Below are positions 47,661 through 56,344 of a stretch of DNA of 64,000 bases, in pieces. Every line of letters begins with the position of its first letter. Position 1 is the first letter of the stretch. Origin of the DNA: Variovorax sp. J22P240 (GTDB lineage: Bacteria; Pseudomonadota; Gammaproteobacteria; Burkholderiales; Burkholderiaceae_C); the NCBI RefSeq assembly GCF_030316855.1, contig NZ_JASZYR010000013.1:1-64000 (forward strand). Reading direction: 5' to 3'. The notes beneath the pieces were generated by a model. That model ran no database searches. It was given only the letters and a program-made list of their open reading frames with translations, and was not told where the DNA came from. The position numbers and the translations under genes are program-made.

Positions 47661-48713
47661 CTAGCCTCCCACCGGTCCCGGCTGCAGCACGACCTTCGAC
47701 ACATCGCGCGCGCGCGAATGCTCGAATCCGTCGAGCGCGTGCTCCAGCCCCAGCACCATCGACACGAAGGGGCGTACCGCCTCGGGTGTCTCGTACAGGC
47801 GCCGCGCCATGACGTCCCACCCGCTGCGTCTCGACGCGTGTGCGCCGCGGATCTGTTGACGATTGCGCACCAGCGCGGTGAGGTCGATCGCCGCGGGTTG
47901 CGCATGAATGCCCGCGGTGACCAGCACGCCGTCCTTGCGCAGCACGGCCAGACCCTGGTTGATGCTCGAGGGATGGCCCGTCGCCTCGAAGACGACATCG
48001 GCCTGCCGGCCGCCCGTCGCAGCGAGGAAGCTGGCACTCAGGTCCGCCGTCTCCGCCAGATCGATGGTGTGCGTGGCGCCGATCTGCCGCGCGGTTGCGA
48101 GGCGGACGCGGTCGTTCAGACCGACCACCACCACGGTGGTTGCGCCACGCCATGCGGCGGCACGCGCGATCGCCTGGCCGATGGTGCCGGGGCCCAACAC
48201 CAGGACGATGTCGCCGGAAGTCACGGCGCCCACGTCGGCTGCGTTGTCGCCGACGCACAGCGGTTCCATCAAGGCGGCGAGCACCGGGTCGGTGCCTTCG
48301 CGTAGCGGGACGCAGGCGAGCGCCGAGACCCGCACGAAGCGGGCGAAGGCGCCATCGCTGGTCAGGCCGATGGTGCGGCGGAAGTTGCACCGCTGCGGGA
48401 AGCCGGCTGCGCAGGTCGTGCACTTCATGCAGCCGATCGTGGGGATCGCCGAGACGAGATCGCCCTCGGCCAAGCCCGAGACCTCGGGCCCGACGGCCGC
48501 GATGCGGCCGGAGAACTCGTGGCCCATCGTCACGGGCAGGCGGCTGCGCATGAACTCGTAGCTGCCGGTCCAGTCGTACACATGCACGTCCGAGCCGCAG
48601 ATGCCGGCGGCGGCCACCTCGATCAGGACTTCGCCGCTGCCGGGGCGTCCGGGTTCCGGCACCTCGTCGAGCGACAGCCCCGGTGCGGGCGCGGTCTTTC
48701 GCAGCGCCAGCAT
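47661..48713 (-). CDS. zinc-dependent alcohol dehydrogenase (MDR family)
   Basis: 350 aa medium-chain dehydrogenase of the threonine/sorbitol dehydrogenase type. Catalytic Zn ligands are in GICGSDVH (Cys39) and MGHEFSG; the structural Zn site is CMKCTTCAAGFPQRC. The nucleotide-binding fold has VLGPGTIGQAIAR. It oxidises a secondary alcohol or polyol with NAD(P). ATG 48713 overlaps the ThDP gene stop by 1 nt (TGATG), and it is followed by the hydratase. Confidence 0.88.
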   Translation of the reverse strand: MLALRKTAPAPGLSLDEVPEPGRPGSGEVLIEVAAAGICGSDVHVYDWTGSYEFMRSRLPVTMGHEFSGRIAAVGPEVSGLAEGDLVSAIPTIGCMKCTTCAAGFPQRCNFRRTIGLTSDGAFARFVRVSALACVPLREGTDPVLAALMEPLCVGDNAADVGAVTSGDIVLVLGPGTIGQAIARAAAWRGATTVVVVGLNDRVRLATARQIGATHTIDLAETADLSASFLAATGGRQADVVFEATGHPSSINQGLAVLRKDGVLVTAGIHAQPAAIDLTALVRNRQQIRGAHASRRSGWDVMARRLYETPEAVRPFVSMVLGLEHALDGFEHSRARDVSKVVLQPGPVGG

Positions 48714-50458
48714 CAGGTCACCTCGTACCAGCTCACCGGCGGGAAGGCGTTCTCATCGGTCACCACGTCGATCAGGGTCATCGTGTCCGCCGACAGCGCG
48801 GCGTCGAGTGCCGGCCCGAGCTCGGCGGCCTTCTCGACGCGTACGCCGCGCGCACCCACGGCCCGGGCGATCGCCGCGTGATCGACAGGCACGAAGTCGC
48901 AGGCGTCCGTGAAGGCTCCGAACTTCACGTTTTCGGCATGCTTCTGGTAGCCCAGGATCCCGTTGTTCAGCACCACCAGCACGACGCGCAGCTTCATGCG
49001 CACGGCCGTCTCGAGTTCGGCCCAGGCATGGGCGAAGCCGCCGTCGCCCACCACGCAGAAGATGGGCGCATCGGGCTTCGCGACGCGTGCGCCGAGCGAC
49101 ATCGGAAGGCCCCAGCCGAGACCGGCCAGGCCCCGCGGCGTGATGAAGCGCATGCCGGCGCGGCGCGAGTGCATGTAGTTGGCCACCCAGATCGACGAAT
49201 AGCTCGCGTCCGCCACGACAATGCTCTCGGGTGTCAGTCGCTTGTCGATCTCGCTCATGATGCGCTCGGGGCGCATCGGCGACGCGCTGCTCTCGACCAA
49301 GGCCGCGACCTCGTCGCGATGCCTGTCGTGGCCCTTGCGGATCGCCGCTTCCACCGCGGCGCGGCGACTGCGGCGCTTGGAGAGGTCGCCGCGCTCCAGG
49401 CGATCGGACAGGGCGGCGAGCGTCAGGCGCGCATCGCCGATCAGTCGCATCGCCTCGTAGTTGCGACCCACCTCCATCGGCTCCACATCGATGTGGATGA
49501 AGCGCGCGTTCTTCGGATACAGCTTCCACGAATCGGTGCCGTTCTGGTTCGTGCGGTTGCCCACCAGCAGCACGACGTCGGCATCGGTGACGAGCGGCTT
49601 CAGGTAACGCGCGCCGCCGTTGGGGCCGGTGAAGTAGCTCGCGACACCGATCGACAGCGCATGGCCCTCGTCGACGCCGCCCTTGCCCATCACGGTGGTT
49701 GCCACCGGCAGGCTGGCGCTCTCCTGCAGTCGCGCGAGTTCGGCTGCCGCGCCCGAGAGATGGACGCCACCGCCGGCAATCACCACCGGGTTCTCGGCCT
49801 GCGCCAGCAGCGCGGCAGCCGCATCGAGGCTGTCGCTGTCGGGCAGGGCGCGGTCAAGGGGATAGCGGCCGAGCGACGCGCTGCGCGCCGTCGCCGCCGG
49901 CGCCGGTTCCAGCAGCAGGTCGGCGGGCAGCAGGAGCACGGCTGGCCCCGGACGGCCACTCGTCGCGGCCGTGAAGGCCATGTCGAGGTAGTCGTCGATG
50001 CGGCTCGCTTCCGTGACCCGTCGCACCCATTTCGCGCAGGGCCGGAACATCGCCTCGTGGTCGATCTCCTGGAAGGCGTTGCGGTCGGTCTGGTCGCGGT
50101 TCACGTCCTGCACGAGGGCGATCAGAGGGATCGATACCTTCAGCGCCTCGAGCAGGGGCGCCACCAGCAGCGCGGCGGCGGGACCGTTCTGCGCGGTGAC
50201 GACGCCGACCTGTCCGCTCAGCCGCGCATAGGCGTCGGCCATGTAGCCGCCGGTGTTCTCCTGGCGGTAGGCGATCTGGCGGATGCCGTGGTTCCTGCCC
50301 GCCAGGTGGACCATCGAAGGCAGGCTCTGCCCGAACAGGCAATTGACACCGTGCCGCTTCAGGCCGGCGGCGATGCGGTGTGCCACGGTGTCGGTGTAGT
50401 CGAGGCCGCGCGACTGCGTCGCGCGCTGGGTGGTGGGGTCGATGGCGAGTTGGTTCAT
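48713..50458 (-). CDS. ThDP-dependent enzyme, acetolactate synthase-like (second of two)
   Basis: 581 aa. Activating Glu is in YRQENTGGYMADAYARLSGQVGVV; the PP domain has VVGDGGFAHAWAELETAVRMKLRVVLVVLNNGILGYQ, the full ThDP diphosphate motif. It is only distantly like the first ThDP enzyme at 44096, so this is not a recent duplication. Reaction unknown. First gene of the operon with the Zn-dehydrogenase and hydratase; operator site B at 50580-50596 is about 120 nt upstream, shared with the divergent GntR gene. Confidence 0.82.
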   Translation of the reverse strand: MNQLAIDPTTQRATQSRGLDYTDTVAHRIAAGLKRHGVNCLFGQSLPSMVHLAGRNHGIRQIAYRQENTGGYMADAYARLSGQVGVVTAQNGPAAALLVAPLLEALKVSIPLIALVQDVNRDQTDRNAFQEIDHEAMFRPCAKWVRRVTEASRIDDYLDMAFTAATSGRPGPAVLLLPADLLLEPAPAATARSASLGRYPLDRALPDSDSLDAAAALLAQAENPVVIAGGGVHLSGAAAELARLQESASLPVATTVMGKGGVDEGHALSIGVASYFTGPNGGARYLKPLVTDADVVLLVGNRTNQNGTDSWKLYPKNARFIHIDVEPMEVGRNYEAMRLIGDARLTLAALSDRLERGDLSKRRSRRAAVEAAIRKGHDRHRDEVAALVESSASPMRPERIMSEIDKRLTPESIVVADASYSSIWVANYMHSRRAGMRFITPRGLAGLGWGLPMSLGARVAKPDAPIFCVVGDGGFAHAWAELETAVRMKLRVVLVVLNNGILGYQKHAENVKFGAFTDACDFVPVDHAAIARAVGARGVRVEKAAELGPALDAALSADTMTLIDVVTDENAFPPVSWYEVT

Positions 50459-50579
50459 GTCTTGTCTCCAGCGTCTTTAGCGGGGCGACCGGCCCGCGAA
50501 GAGAGCGCGGTCGGGCGGAGGGATCGGTCGACAAGCGCGCCGAGGATGGCGCTGCCTGTCGTTCAAGTGGGTCCAATAA

Positions 50580-50596
50580 TTCTATAAACTATAGAA
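50580..50596. promoter_or_regulatory. GntR-type operator, site B (TTCTATAAACTATAGAA)
   Basis: Arms TTCTATA and TATAGAA around AAC form a perfect inverted repeat with a 3-nt centre, containing the core TATAAACT (50583-50590). It lies between the divergent ThDP enzyme gene (start 50458) and the GntR gene (start 50684), so it could serve both promoters, including autoregulation. Confidence 0.6.
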
Positions 50597-50683
50597 TATG
50601 TCAACCAAAAAATAGGCGCGGCACGCCCTGAAGGACCGTCCCCTGTGCTTCAATCCCCACCATTCCAACCCGATACACGAAGA

Positions 50684-51385
50684 ATGACCCTGGCCGGCAG
50701 CGACATCCTTTCCGAAGCCTCCGAACGTATTTCCCATTCGAGCCTCTCGAGCAAGGTCTATGAGTTCATGCGCAGCGCGCTGGCGAACGGCGAACTCCTG
50801 CCCGGCCAGAAGTTGAGCGCACGCACGCTGATCGATCGCCTCGGCGTCAGCCAGACGCCGGTGCGCGAGGCGATGCTCCAACTGGTGGCCGAACGCGCGC
50901 TGGCGATGAATCGCAACAAGTCGGTCACGGTGCCGATCCTGACGCCCGAGACGTACATCGAATTGCGTGACATCCGGGTGGCGCTGGAGGGCCTGGCGTG
51001 CCGCTGTGCGGTGGATCACGTCACCGAGCCTGACCTCAAGGCGATCGAGAAACTGCATCGCCAGATGATGGTGGCCAAGCGCGGCGGCGACTACCGCACG
51101 ACGCTGCGTTTGAACCGCGAGGTGCACCTGCGCATCTACGCGCTGAGCCAGCGCTCCGAACTGCTGGCGCTGATCGAATCGCTGTGGGTGCGCACCGGCC
51201 CCTATCTGAACCTCATCTACAAGGGCACGGACCAGAAGGTCCCCGTGTCGCATGAGCATGAACGCCTGTTCGCAGCACTGCGCGCACGAGATCCGGACGA
51301 GGCAGCCGCAGCGATCGCGCGCGACATCGTGAAGGGCGGCGCGCCGATCGTCGAGGCGCTCCAGGCGCAGGCGCGCAAGGGCTGA
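50684..51385 (+). CDS. GntR-family transcriptional regulator (FCD subgroup)
   Basis: 233 aa. N-terminal winged helix: LSSKVYEFMRSALANGELLPGQKLSARTLIDRLGVSQTPVREAMLQLVAERAL, the standard GntR pattern. The helical C-terminal FCD domain (LRDIRVALEGLACRCAVDHV...EVHLRIYAL...SHEHERLFAALRARD) carries the His/Asp/Glu residues of metal-binding FCD proteins. ATG 50684 is chosen; GTG 50645 in the same frame would add 13 residues. It is divergent from the second ThDP operon, with site B between. It probably represses the surrounding catabolic genes until an organic acid binds. Confidence 0.88.
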   Translation: MTLAGSDILSEASERISHSSLSSKVYEFMRSALANGELLPGQKLSARTLIDRLGVSQTPVREAMLQLVAERALAMNRNKSVTVPILTPETYIELRDIRVALEGLACRCAVDHVTEPDLKAIEKLHRQMMVAKRGGDYRTTLRLNREVHLRIYALSQRSELLALIESLWVRTGPYLNLIYKGTDQKVPVSHEHERLFAALRARDPDEAAAAIARDIVKGGAPIVEALQAQARKG

Positions 51386-51431
51386 GTCCGGCGCTGTCGC
51401 CGCCCGGTCACGGCCGGCGCGTGTTTCGCGC

Positions 51432-52421
51432 TCACGATGAGGCGCCCGCCATGGTGATGACCACCTTGCCCTTGGCCGCGCGGCTCGCGATCGCCTTCAT
51501 TGCGTCGGCTGCCTGCTCCAGTGGATAGCGCGCGCAGATGTGCGGCCGTACCTTGCCCTGCTGGAACCAGGCGAGAAGTTCGTCCATGTTCTGCGCGTTG
51601 CGCGCGGGTTCGTTGCGCGCAAAGGCGCCCCAGAAGACGCCGACGATGGCACAGCCCTTGAGCAGCGGCAGGTTCAGAGGGATCGACGGGATGTCGCCTG
51701 CAGCGAACCCAACCACCAGGAAGCGTCCGTTCCAGGCCGTGCTGCGCAGTACCGCTTCGCTGTACGCGCCGCCTACCGGGTCGTACACGACATCGACGCC
51801 GCGCCCTTGCGTGATCTGCTTGAGCCGCTCGCGCAGGTCGTCGCGCTCGTACTGGATGAGTTCGTCGGCGCCGTGTTCCGCGCACACGGCGAGTTTCTCG
51901 TCGGACGACGCGGCCGCGATCACGCGTGCGCCCATTGCCTTGGCGATCTCGATCGCAGCCAGCCCGACGCCGCCGGCTGCGCCCAGCACCAGCACGGTCT
52001 CGCCGGGTCTGAGTTGCGCGCGGTCCTTCAGCGCGTGGTGCGAGGTGCCGTAGGTCAGCACGAAGGCGGAGGCCGTTGCGAAATCCATGTCTGGCGGTAT
52101 CGGCAACACGCGCCAGGCTTCCGCGATCGCCTCCTCGGCGTAGCCGCCCCAGCCCAGTGGTGCGAGCACGCGGTCGCCCACGTGCAGACCGGTGACTTCC
52201 GTACCCACGGCACGGATCACGCCGGCGACTTCGCCACCGGGCGAGAAGGGCATGTCCGGCTTGAACTGGTACTTGCCCTGGATGATGAGGGTGTCCGGGA
52301 AATTCACGCCTGCGGCACGCACCGCGATGACGACCTGCTTTGGGCCGGGCACGAGGCTCGGCAAGTCCTCCAGCGTCAGGCTCTCGGGGGGACCGTACTG
52401 GCGGCAAAGGATGGCTTTCAT
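51432..52421 (-). CDS. NADPH:quinone oxidoreductase-like MDR protein
   Basis: 329 aa zinc-free medium-chain reductase of the zeta-crystallin group. AGVNFPDTLIIQGKYQ is the typical substrate-binding start; VLVLGAAGGVGLAAIEIAKAMGARVI is the nucleotide-binding loop; there are no zinc ligands. It likely reduces an enone or enoyl compound. Start overlaps the CoA-transferase stop as ATGA. Last gene of the SDR / Bug receptor / CoA-transferase operon and convergent with the GntR gene. Confidence 0.9.
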   Translation of the reverse strand: MKAILCRQYGPPESLTLEDLPSLVPGPKQVVIAVRAAGVNFPDTLIIQGKYQFKPDMPFSPGGEVAGVIRAVGTEVTGLHVGDRVLAPLGWGGYAEEAIAEAWRVLPIPPDMDFATASAFVLTYGTSHHALKDRAQLRPGETVLVLGAAGGVGLAAIEIAKAMGARVIAAASSDEKLAVCAEHGADELIQYERDDLRERLKQITQGRGVDVVYDPVGGAYSEAVLRSTAWNGRFLVVGFAAGDIPSIPLNLPLLKGCAIVGVFWGAFARNEPARNAQNMDELLAWFQQGKVRPHICARYPLEQAADAMKAIASRAAKGKVVITMAGASS

Positions 52422-53701
52422 GCGGTCTGGGTGGGTTCGTTGCGTGCCAGGTCGGCGATGCCTACGACGCGGGACTCGCGCAGCGCGGCAAGCTCGGCGT
52501 CGTCGATGCCCAGCACCTCGCGCAACACTTCGGCGGTGTGCTCGCCCAGCTGAGGCGGCGCGCGCCGATAGGCCACCGGCGTCTCGGAGAACTTCAGCGG
52601 GTTGGCCAGGATGGGTGTCACGCCCTTGACCGGGTGGACGACCTCCTGGCGCAGACCACGGTGGCGCACCTGCTCGTCGTCGAACACCTGCTGCATGTCG
52701 TTCAGCGGTCCGCAGGGCACGCCTGCATCGGTCAGGCGTGCCCGGCATTCCGCGACGGGCAGCTTGGCCAGCGCGGCGGCCAGGACCGGCACGAGGGCCG
52801 CTCGATGGGCGACGCGGGACGCATTGCTCGCATAGCGCTCGTCGCTCGCGAGTGCGTCCAGCCCGAGCACTCTGCAAAGTTGCGAAAACTGCTTGGCGTT
52901 GTTGACGGCGATGACGATCTGTCCGTCGGCGCAGTCGAAGGCCTGATAGGGGCAACTCATCAGCGAGGCAATGCCCACGCGCCGGGGCAGCTGGCCCGCG
53001 ATCAGGTAGTTGGTCGGCACCAGCGTCATCGCCGCGATCTGCGCGTCGAGGAGGGCCAGGTCGATGTGCTGTCCACGGCCTTCGGGGGCGTTGCGGTGGT
53101 GCAGCGCCGCGAGGATGCCGATCGTCGCGTAGAGGCCGGCGGTCGCGTCCGAGATGGGGTAGCCCACGCGCTGCGGTCCACCGCCCGGTTCGTCCTCCGG
53201 CCCGCCGGTGGCGCTCATGAGGCCGCTCATCGCTTGGAAGATGAGGTCGTAGCCGGGCTGCAGGCGATACGGTCCGGTCTGACCGAAGCCGGTGATCGAG
53301 CAATAGACCAGGCGGGGATTGATCGCCGCGAGCGATTCGTAGTCCAGCCCGTAGCGCTTCAGGTCGCCCGTCTTGAAGTTCTCCACGAGGATGTCGGATT
53401 CGCACGCGAGGCGGCGTGCAATCGCCTGGCCGCCTGGCGACGCGAGGTCGAGTTCGATCGAGCGCTTGCCCCGGTTCACGGCGCTGAAGCCCGAGGTGTC
53501 TTCGATGTTGCTGCCCGGGCGCTGCGCTGGGCGCGTCCCCTGCGTGCGCGCCTCGTCGCCCACGTCGGGCCGCTCGACCTTGATCACGTCGGCCCCAAGG
53601 TCAGCGAGCATCTGCGTCACCGAGGGCCCCGCAAGCACGCGGCTCAGGTCGAGCACGCGCACGCCGGCCAGTGCGCCCGGCGCCGTGCCTTGCGCTGCCA
53701 T
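52418..53701 (-). CDS. CaiB/BaiF-family (class III) CoA-transferase
   Basis: 427 aa. LAGVRVLDLSRVLAGPSVTQMLADLGADVIKVE is the family N-terminus; the catalytic aspartate is probably Asp185 in YPISDATAGLYA; VENFKTGDLKRYGLD and GFGQTGPY are also typical. These enzymes move CoA between carboxylic acids. Start ATG 53701 overlaps the receptor gene stop by 1 nt (a GTG three bases upstream is an alternative). It would activate the acid imported by the neighbouring transporter. Confidence 0.92.
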   Translation of the reverse strand: MAAQGTAPGALAGVRVLDLSRVLAGPSVTQMLADLGADVIKVERPDVGDEARTQGTRPAQRPGSNIEDTSGFSAVNRGKRSIELDLASPGGQAIARRLACESDILVENFKTGDLKRYGLDYESLAAINPRLVYCSITGFGQTGPYRLQPGYDLIFQAMSGLMSATGGPEDEPGGGPQRVGYPISDATAGLYATIGILAALHHRNAPEGRGQHIDLALLDAQIAAMTLVPTNYLIAGQLPRRVGIASLMSCPYQAFDCADGQIVIAVNNAKQFSQLCRVLGLDALASDERYASNASRVAHRAALVPVLAAALAKLPVAECRARLTDAGVPCGPLNDMQQVFDDEQVRHRGLRQEVVHPVKGVTPILANPLKFSETPVAYRRAPPQLGEHTAEVLREVLGIDDAELAALRESRVVGIADLARNEPTQTA

Positions 53702-54666
53702 CACTGGCCCTTGCCCGTGGTCAGGCCGGCTTCCTTGAGCGCCTTGCCCATGCTCAGGTAGCCCTCGTCGATCATCCGGGCGTAGTCGGGCCCGGTCATC
53801 GTCACCGCGTCGATGCCCATGCGGCCGAAGCCATCGAGCACTTCCTTGTCTTTCATGGCGGCAAGCATCGCGGCCTGCAGGCGGTCGACGATCGGCTGCG
53901 GCGTTCCCTTGGGCACGGCCAGGCCCATCCAGGACTCGATCTCCACGTCGTAGCCGCTCTCCTTGACCGTGGGCATGTCCGGCCGGTCCGCCCAGCGCGC
54001 GGGACTCACCGAAGCCAGCAGGCGCAACTTGCCCGACTGCACGTGCGGCACGATCTCCGAGGGCGTCTGGATGATCGCGTCGACCTGGCCTGCGACGAGA
54101 GAAAGGACGGTCTCGCCGCCGGACTTGTAGAGCACCTGGTCGAAGCGCGCGCCGGTCTTGCGCCCGAGCTCGAACATGGCGATGTTGTTCGGTGCACCTG
54201 GCGCGCCGAAGAAGAGCGGCTTCACCTTGGCCGCTTCCACCAGGTCCTTGACCGTCTTGTAGGGCGAGTCGGCGCGCACCGCGAGCCCGTACTGAAAGCG
54301 GCCGAACGCGCCAGCGAAGATGAAGTCCTTCGCGGTGTAGCTCACCGGCAGCATGTGCGGGACGATCGCCATCGGCGCGAAGGTGAGCACGCCGACGTTG
54401 TAGCCGTCGGGCTCCATGCGGGCGAGCTGCGTCGGGTTCATCGTTGCCTGCGCACCCGCCTTGTTGATCACCACGATCGGTTGCCTGAGTTCCTTCTCCA
54501 TCGCCTTGGCGAGCAGGCGCGCGGACACATCGCCCACGCCGCCCGCGCCGTAACCCACGTTCAGCTTGATCTCCCTTTCCGGATAGCCGGCGGCGCTCGA
54601 TGCCAGCGGTGCGAGAGCTGCAGAGGTCAGCGCCGTTGCGGCGAGCATGCTCAGGATCGTCTTCAT
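53701..54666 (-). CDS. Bug-family tripartite tricarboxylate transporter solute-binding protein
   Basis: 321 aa. A signal peptide (MLAATALTSAALAPLASSAAG) is followed by YPEREIKLNVGYGAGGVGDVSARLL, the Bug-type ligand-loop start, and GAPGAPNNIAMFELGR. Bug receptors bind carboxylates. No TctA/TctB membrane genes lie in the window, so it must use membrane subunits encoded elsewhere, or act as a sensor. It stands between SDR and CoA-transferase genes in one operon. Confidence 0.9.
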   Translation of the reverse strand: MKTILSMLAATALTSAALAPLASSAAGYPEREIKLNVGYGAGGVGDVSARLLAKAMEKELRQPIVVINKAGAQATMNPTQLARMEPDGYNVGVLTFAPMAIVPHMLPVSYTAKDFIFAGAFGRFQYGLAVRADSPYKTVKDLVEAAKVKPLFFGAPGAPNNIAMFELGRKTGARFDQVLYKSGGETVLSLVAGQVDAIIQTPSEIVPHVQSGKLRLLASVSPARWADRPDMPTVKESGYDVEIESWMGLAVPKGTPQPIVDRLQAAMLAAMKDKEVLDGFGRMGIDAVTMTGPDYARMIDEGYLSMGKALKEAGLTTGKGQ

Positions 54667-54734
54667 GGATTTGTCTCCTTGTCGTTGAGGCCGGGGCGGC
54701 GTTACTTGCGGGCGGAGGGCAGGGCAGGGTGTCG

Positions 54735-55496
54735 TCAGATCATGAACGCGCCACCGTTGACGTCGAGAGTGACGCCGTTGATGAACCCCGCCTCGCGGCT
54801 CGCCAAGAAGGCGGCGGCGGCCCCGATGTCGTCGGGCGTTCCAAGACGGCCGACCGGTATCCGTTCAAGATAGGCTGCATTCACCGCAGCACCAGCCTCG
54901 GCCGCCATCGGCGTTTCGATGCGGCCGGGAGCGATGGCATTGGCCGTGATTCCGTCTTTGCCGCCTTCGGTGGCGAGCACGCGCGTGAGGCCCATCATCC
55001 CGGCCTTCGACGCCGCGTAGTGCGCACCGGCGATGTCGGTGCGGGTGCGCCCGGCCTGCGAGGCAATATTGACAATGCGGCCGAAGCTCAGTGCCTTCAT
55101 GTGAGGCAGGCATGCCTTCGAACACAGGAAGGCACCGGTGAGGTTGATGTCGAGCACCCGCCGCCATTCGGCCTCGTCCATGTCCGCGATGAGTGCCTTC
55201 ACACCCTTGTGCTTGGGCGAGATGCCGGCATTGTTGACCAGGATGCTCACTGGGCCGAAGCGCCGGTCGGTCTCGTCGGCAAGACGGGCAGCATCTGCGG
55301 GATTCGCCACGTCACAGGCGATCGCAAGCACGCGTTGAGGCACTCCCAACGTCGTCGCGCCATCGTTCAAGACCCCGGCCTGCGTGTCGGCCAACACCAC
55401 CCGAGCGCCTTCAGCCAGGAAGCGCGCGGCAATCGCCAGCCCAATGCCTCGCCCCGCCCCCGTCACCACCACCACGCTGTCTTCGAACCGGCTCAT
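54735..55496 (-). CDS. short-chain dehydrogenase/reductase
   Basis: 253 aa classical SDR. TGAGRGIG at 12-19 binds the dinucleotide; Asp37 (VVLAD) suggests NAD rather than NADP. Catalytic residues Ser146, Tyr160 and Lys164 are present, and NNAG occurs at 88-91. First gene of a four-gene minus-strand operon, starting 23 nt from operator site C, which would overlap its promoter. Confidence 0.93.
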   Translation of the reverse strand: MSRFEDSVVVVTGAGRGIGLAIAARFLAEGARVVLADTQAGVLNDGATTLGVPQRVLAIACDVANPADAARLADETDRRFGPVSILVNNAGISPKHKGVKALIADMDEAEWRRVLDINLTGAFLCSKACLPHMKALSFGRIVNIASQAGRTRTDIAGAHYAASKAGMMGLTRVLATEGGKDGITANAIAPGRIETPMAAEAGAAVNAAYLERIPVGRLGTPDDIGAAAAFLASREAGFINGVTLDVNGGAFMI

Positions 55497-55518
55497 AGGT
55501 CTCCTTATCTGTATTGTA

Positions 55519-55532
55519 TAGTTTATAAACTT
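55519..55532. promoter_or_regulatory. GntR-type operator, site C (TAGTTTATAAACTT)
   Basis: Central 12 bp AGTTTATAAACT are a perfect palindrome. It is identical to site A over 13 of 14 bases. It lies 23 nt upstream of the SDR gene, so a bound repressor would block that promoter. The next 291 nt (55533-55823) hold no recognisable gene. Confidence 0.6.
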
Positions 55533-55823
55533 AAGGATGCCAAGACGTCAACCAGGTTATTGGCGATGCAACTGTCAGGAACGCGCGTGCATCTTGGAGG
55601 GATCCCGTCAATCGACGGTTGCGGCCTCGTGGACTGGTTGGTCACGCGGCAGGGCAACGGGGCGGGGTTCCGCGTCTACGTCGCAGATGCCCTTGCAGTT
55701 TCCTCACATGGCGCCGGGATCTGGATCTCTTCGCATCGGGCGACTTGACGCCCGAGCCTGGACCTTGTGGTCCAGCTACTGGGGATGCGGAACACCCTGC
55801 GTCGCAACCCGCTCGGCCCGCGA

Positions 55824-56009
55824 CTACCGCGCAATCCTGCGGACGGGCGCTGTGGCGGCGCGCTTGACGACTGATTTCGCCGCGGCTGCCGGCTTGGCCA
55901 TGCCCGTCGAAGTCCGTGTGGCGCGCTTGGCGGGTTTCCTGGGGGCACCACTCAACGCATCAAGGAGGTGCCGTTTGGCAACCTCGTACGAGACCGTCTT
56001 TTCACGCAT
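55824..56009 (-). CDS. small Lys/Arg/Ala-rich basic protein (61 aa)
   Basis: A short frame from ATG 56009 with GAGG about 6 nt upstream. The N-terminal 20 residues (MREKTVSYEVAKRHLLDALS) look like a folded helix. The rest is a basic, Ala/Lys/Arg/Pro-rich tail (PRKPAKRATRTS; AAAAKSVVKRAATAPVRRIAR) similar to histone H1-like tails of small nucleoid proteins in Burkholderiales. Possibly DNA-binding; not recognised as a named family. Confidence 0.45.
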   Translation of the reverse strand: MREKTVSYEVAKRHLLDALSGAPRKPAKRATRTSTGMAKPAAAAKSVVKRAATAPVRRIAR

Positions 56010-56344
56010 GGAGACCTCGACGTGGTAGGTACTTGCGCTGGTCCGTCACGGTTGCGTCAACCGCTCCGACGGGAGTCTCGATCGCACGCTTTCGCGACGC
56101 CGCGATGCAGGGCGAAGGCTTGGACCAAGATCCTCATCCTAGGGGCCTTGCTGCAAACGCGGAAGCCCGTCCGCAAATCACGCGAATGCCTCAGGGGCAT
56201 CGACGGGCGCAGGCGCGTCCAAGGTCGAATTGCTGCTGTGCGCTCTAGAACTATTCAAGCGCACCTCGACGTCGCCGGCCCCCGAAGGCTGGCTTCCGCT
56301 GCGATGTCGGCTGGGCCCCGCTGGCCCCGCACCGAGGGGGTACG
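56010..56344. other. intergenic stretch without recognisable gene
   Basis: 335 nt between the small basic-protein gene and the 140-aa gene. Frames on both strands are short, without ribosome binding sites. No repeat or hairpin stands out. Confidence 0.35.
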
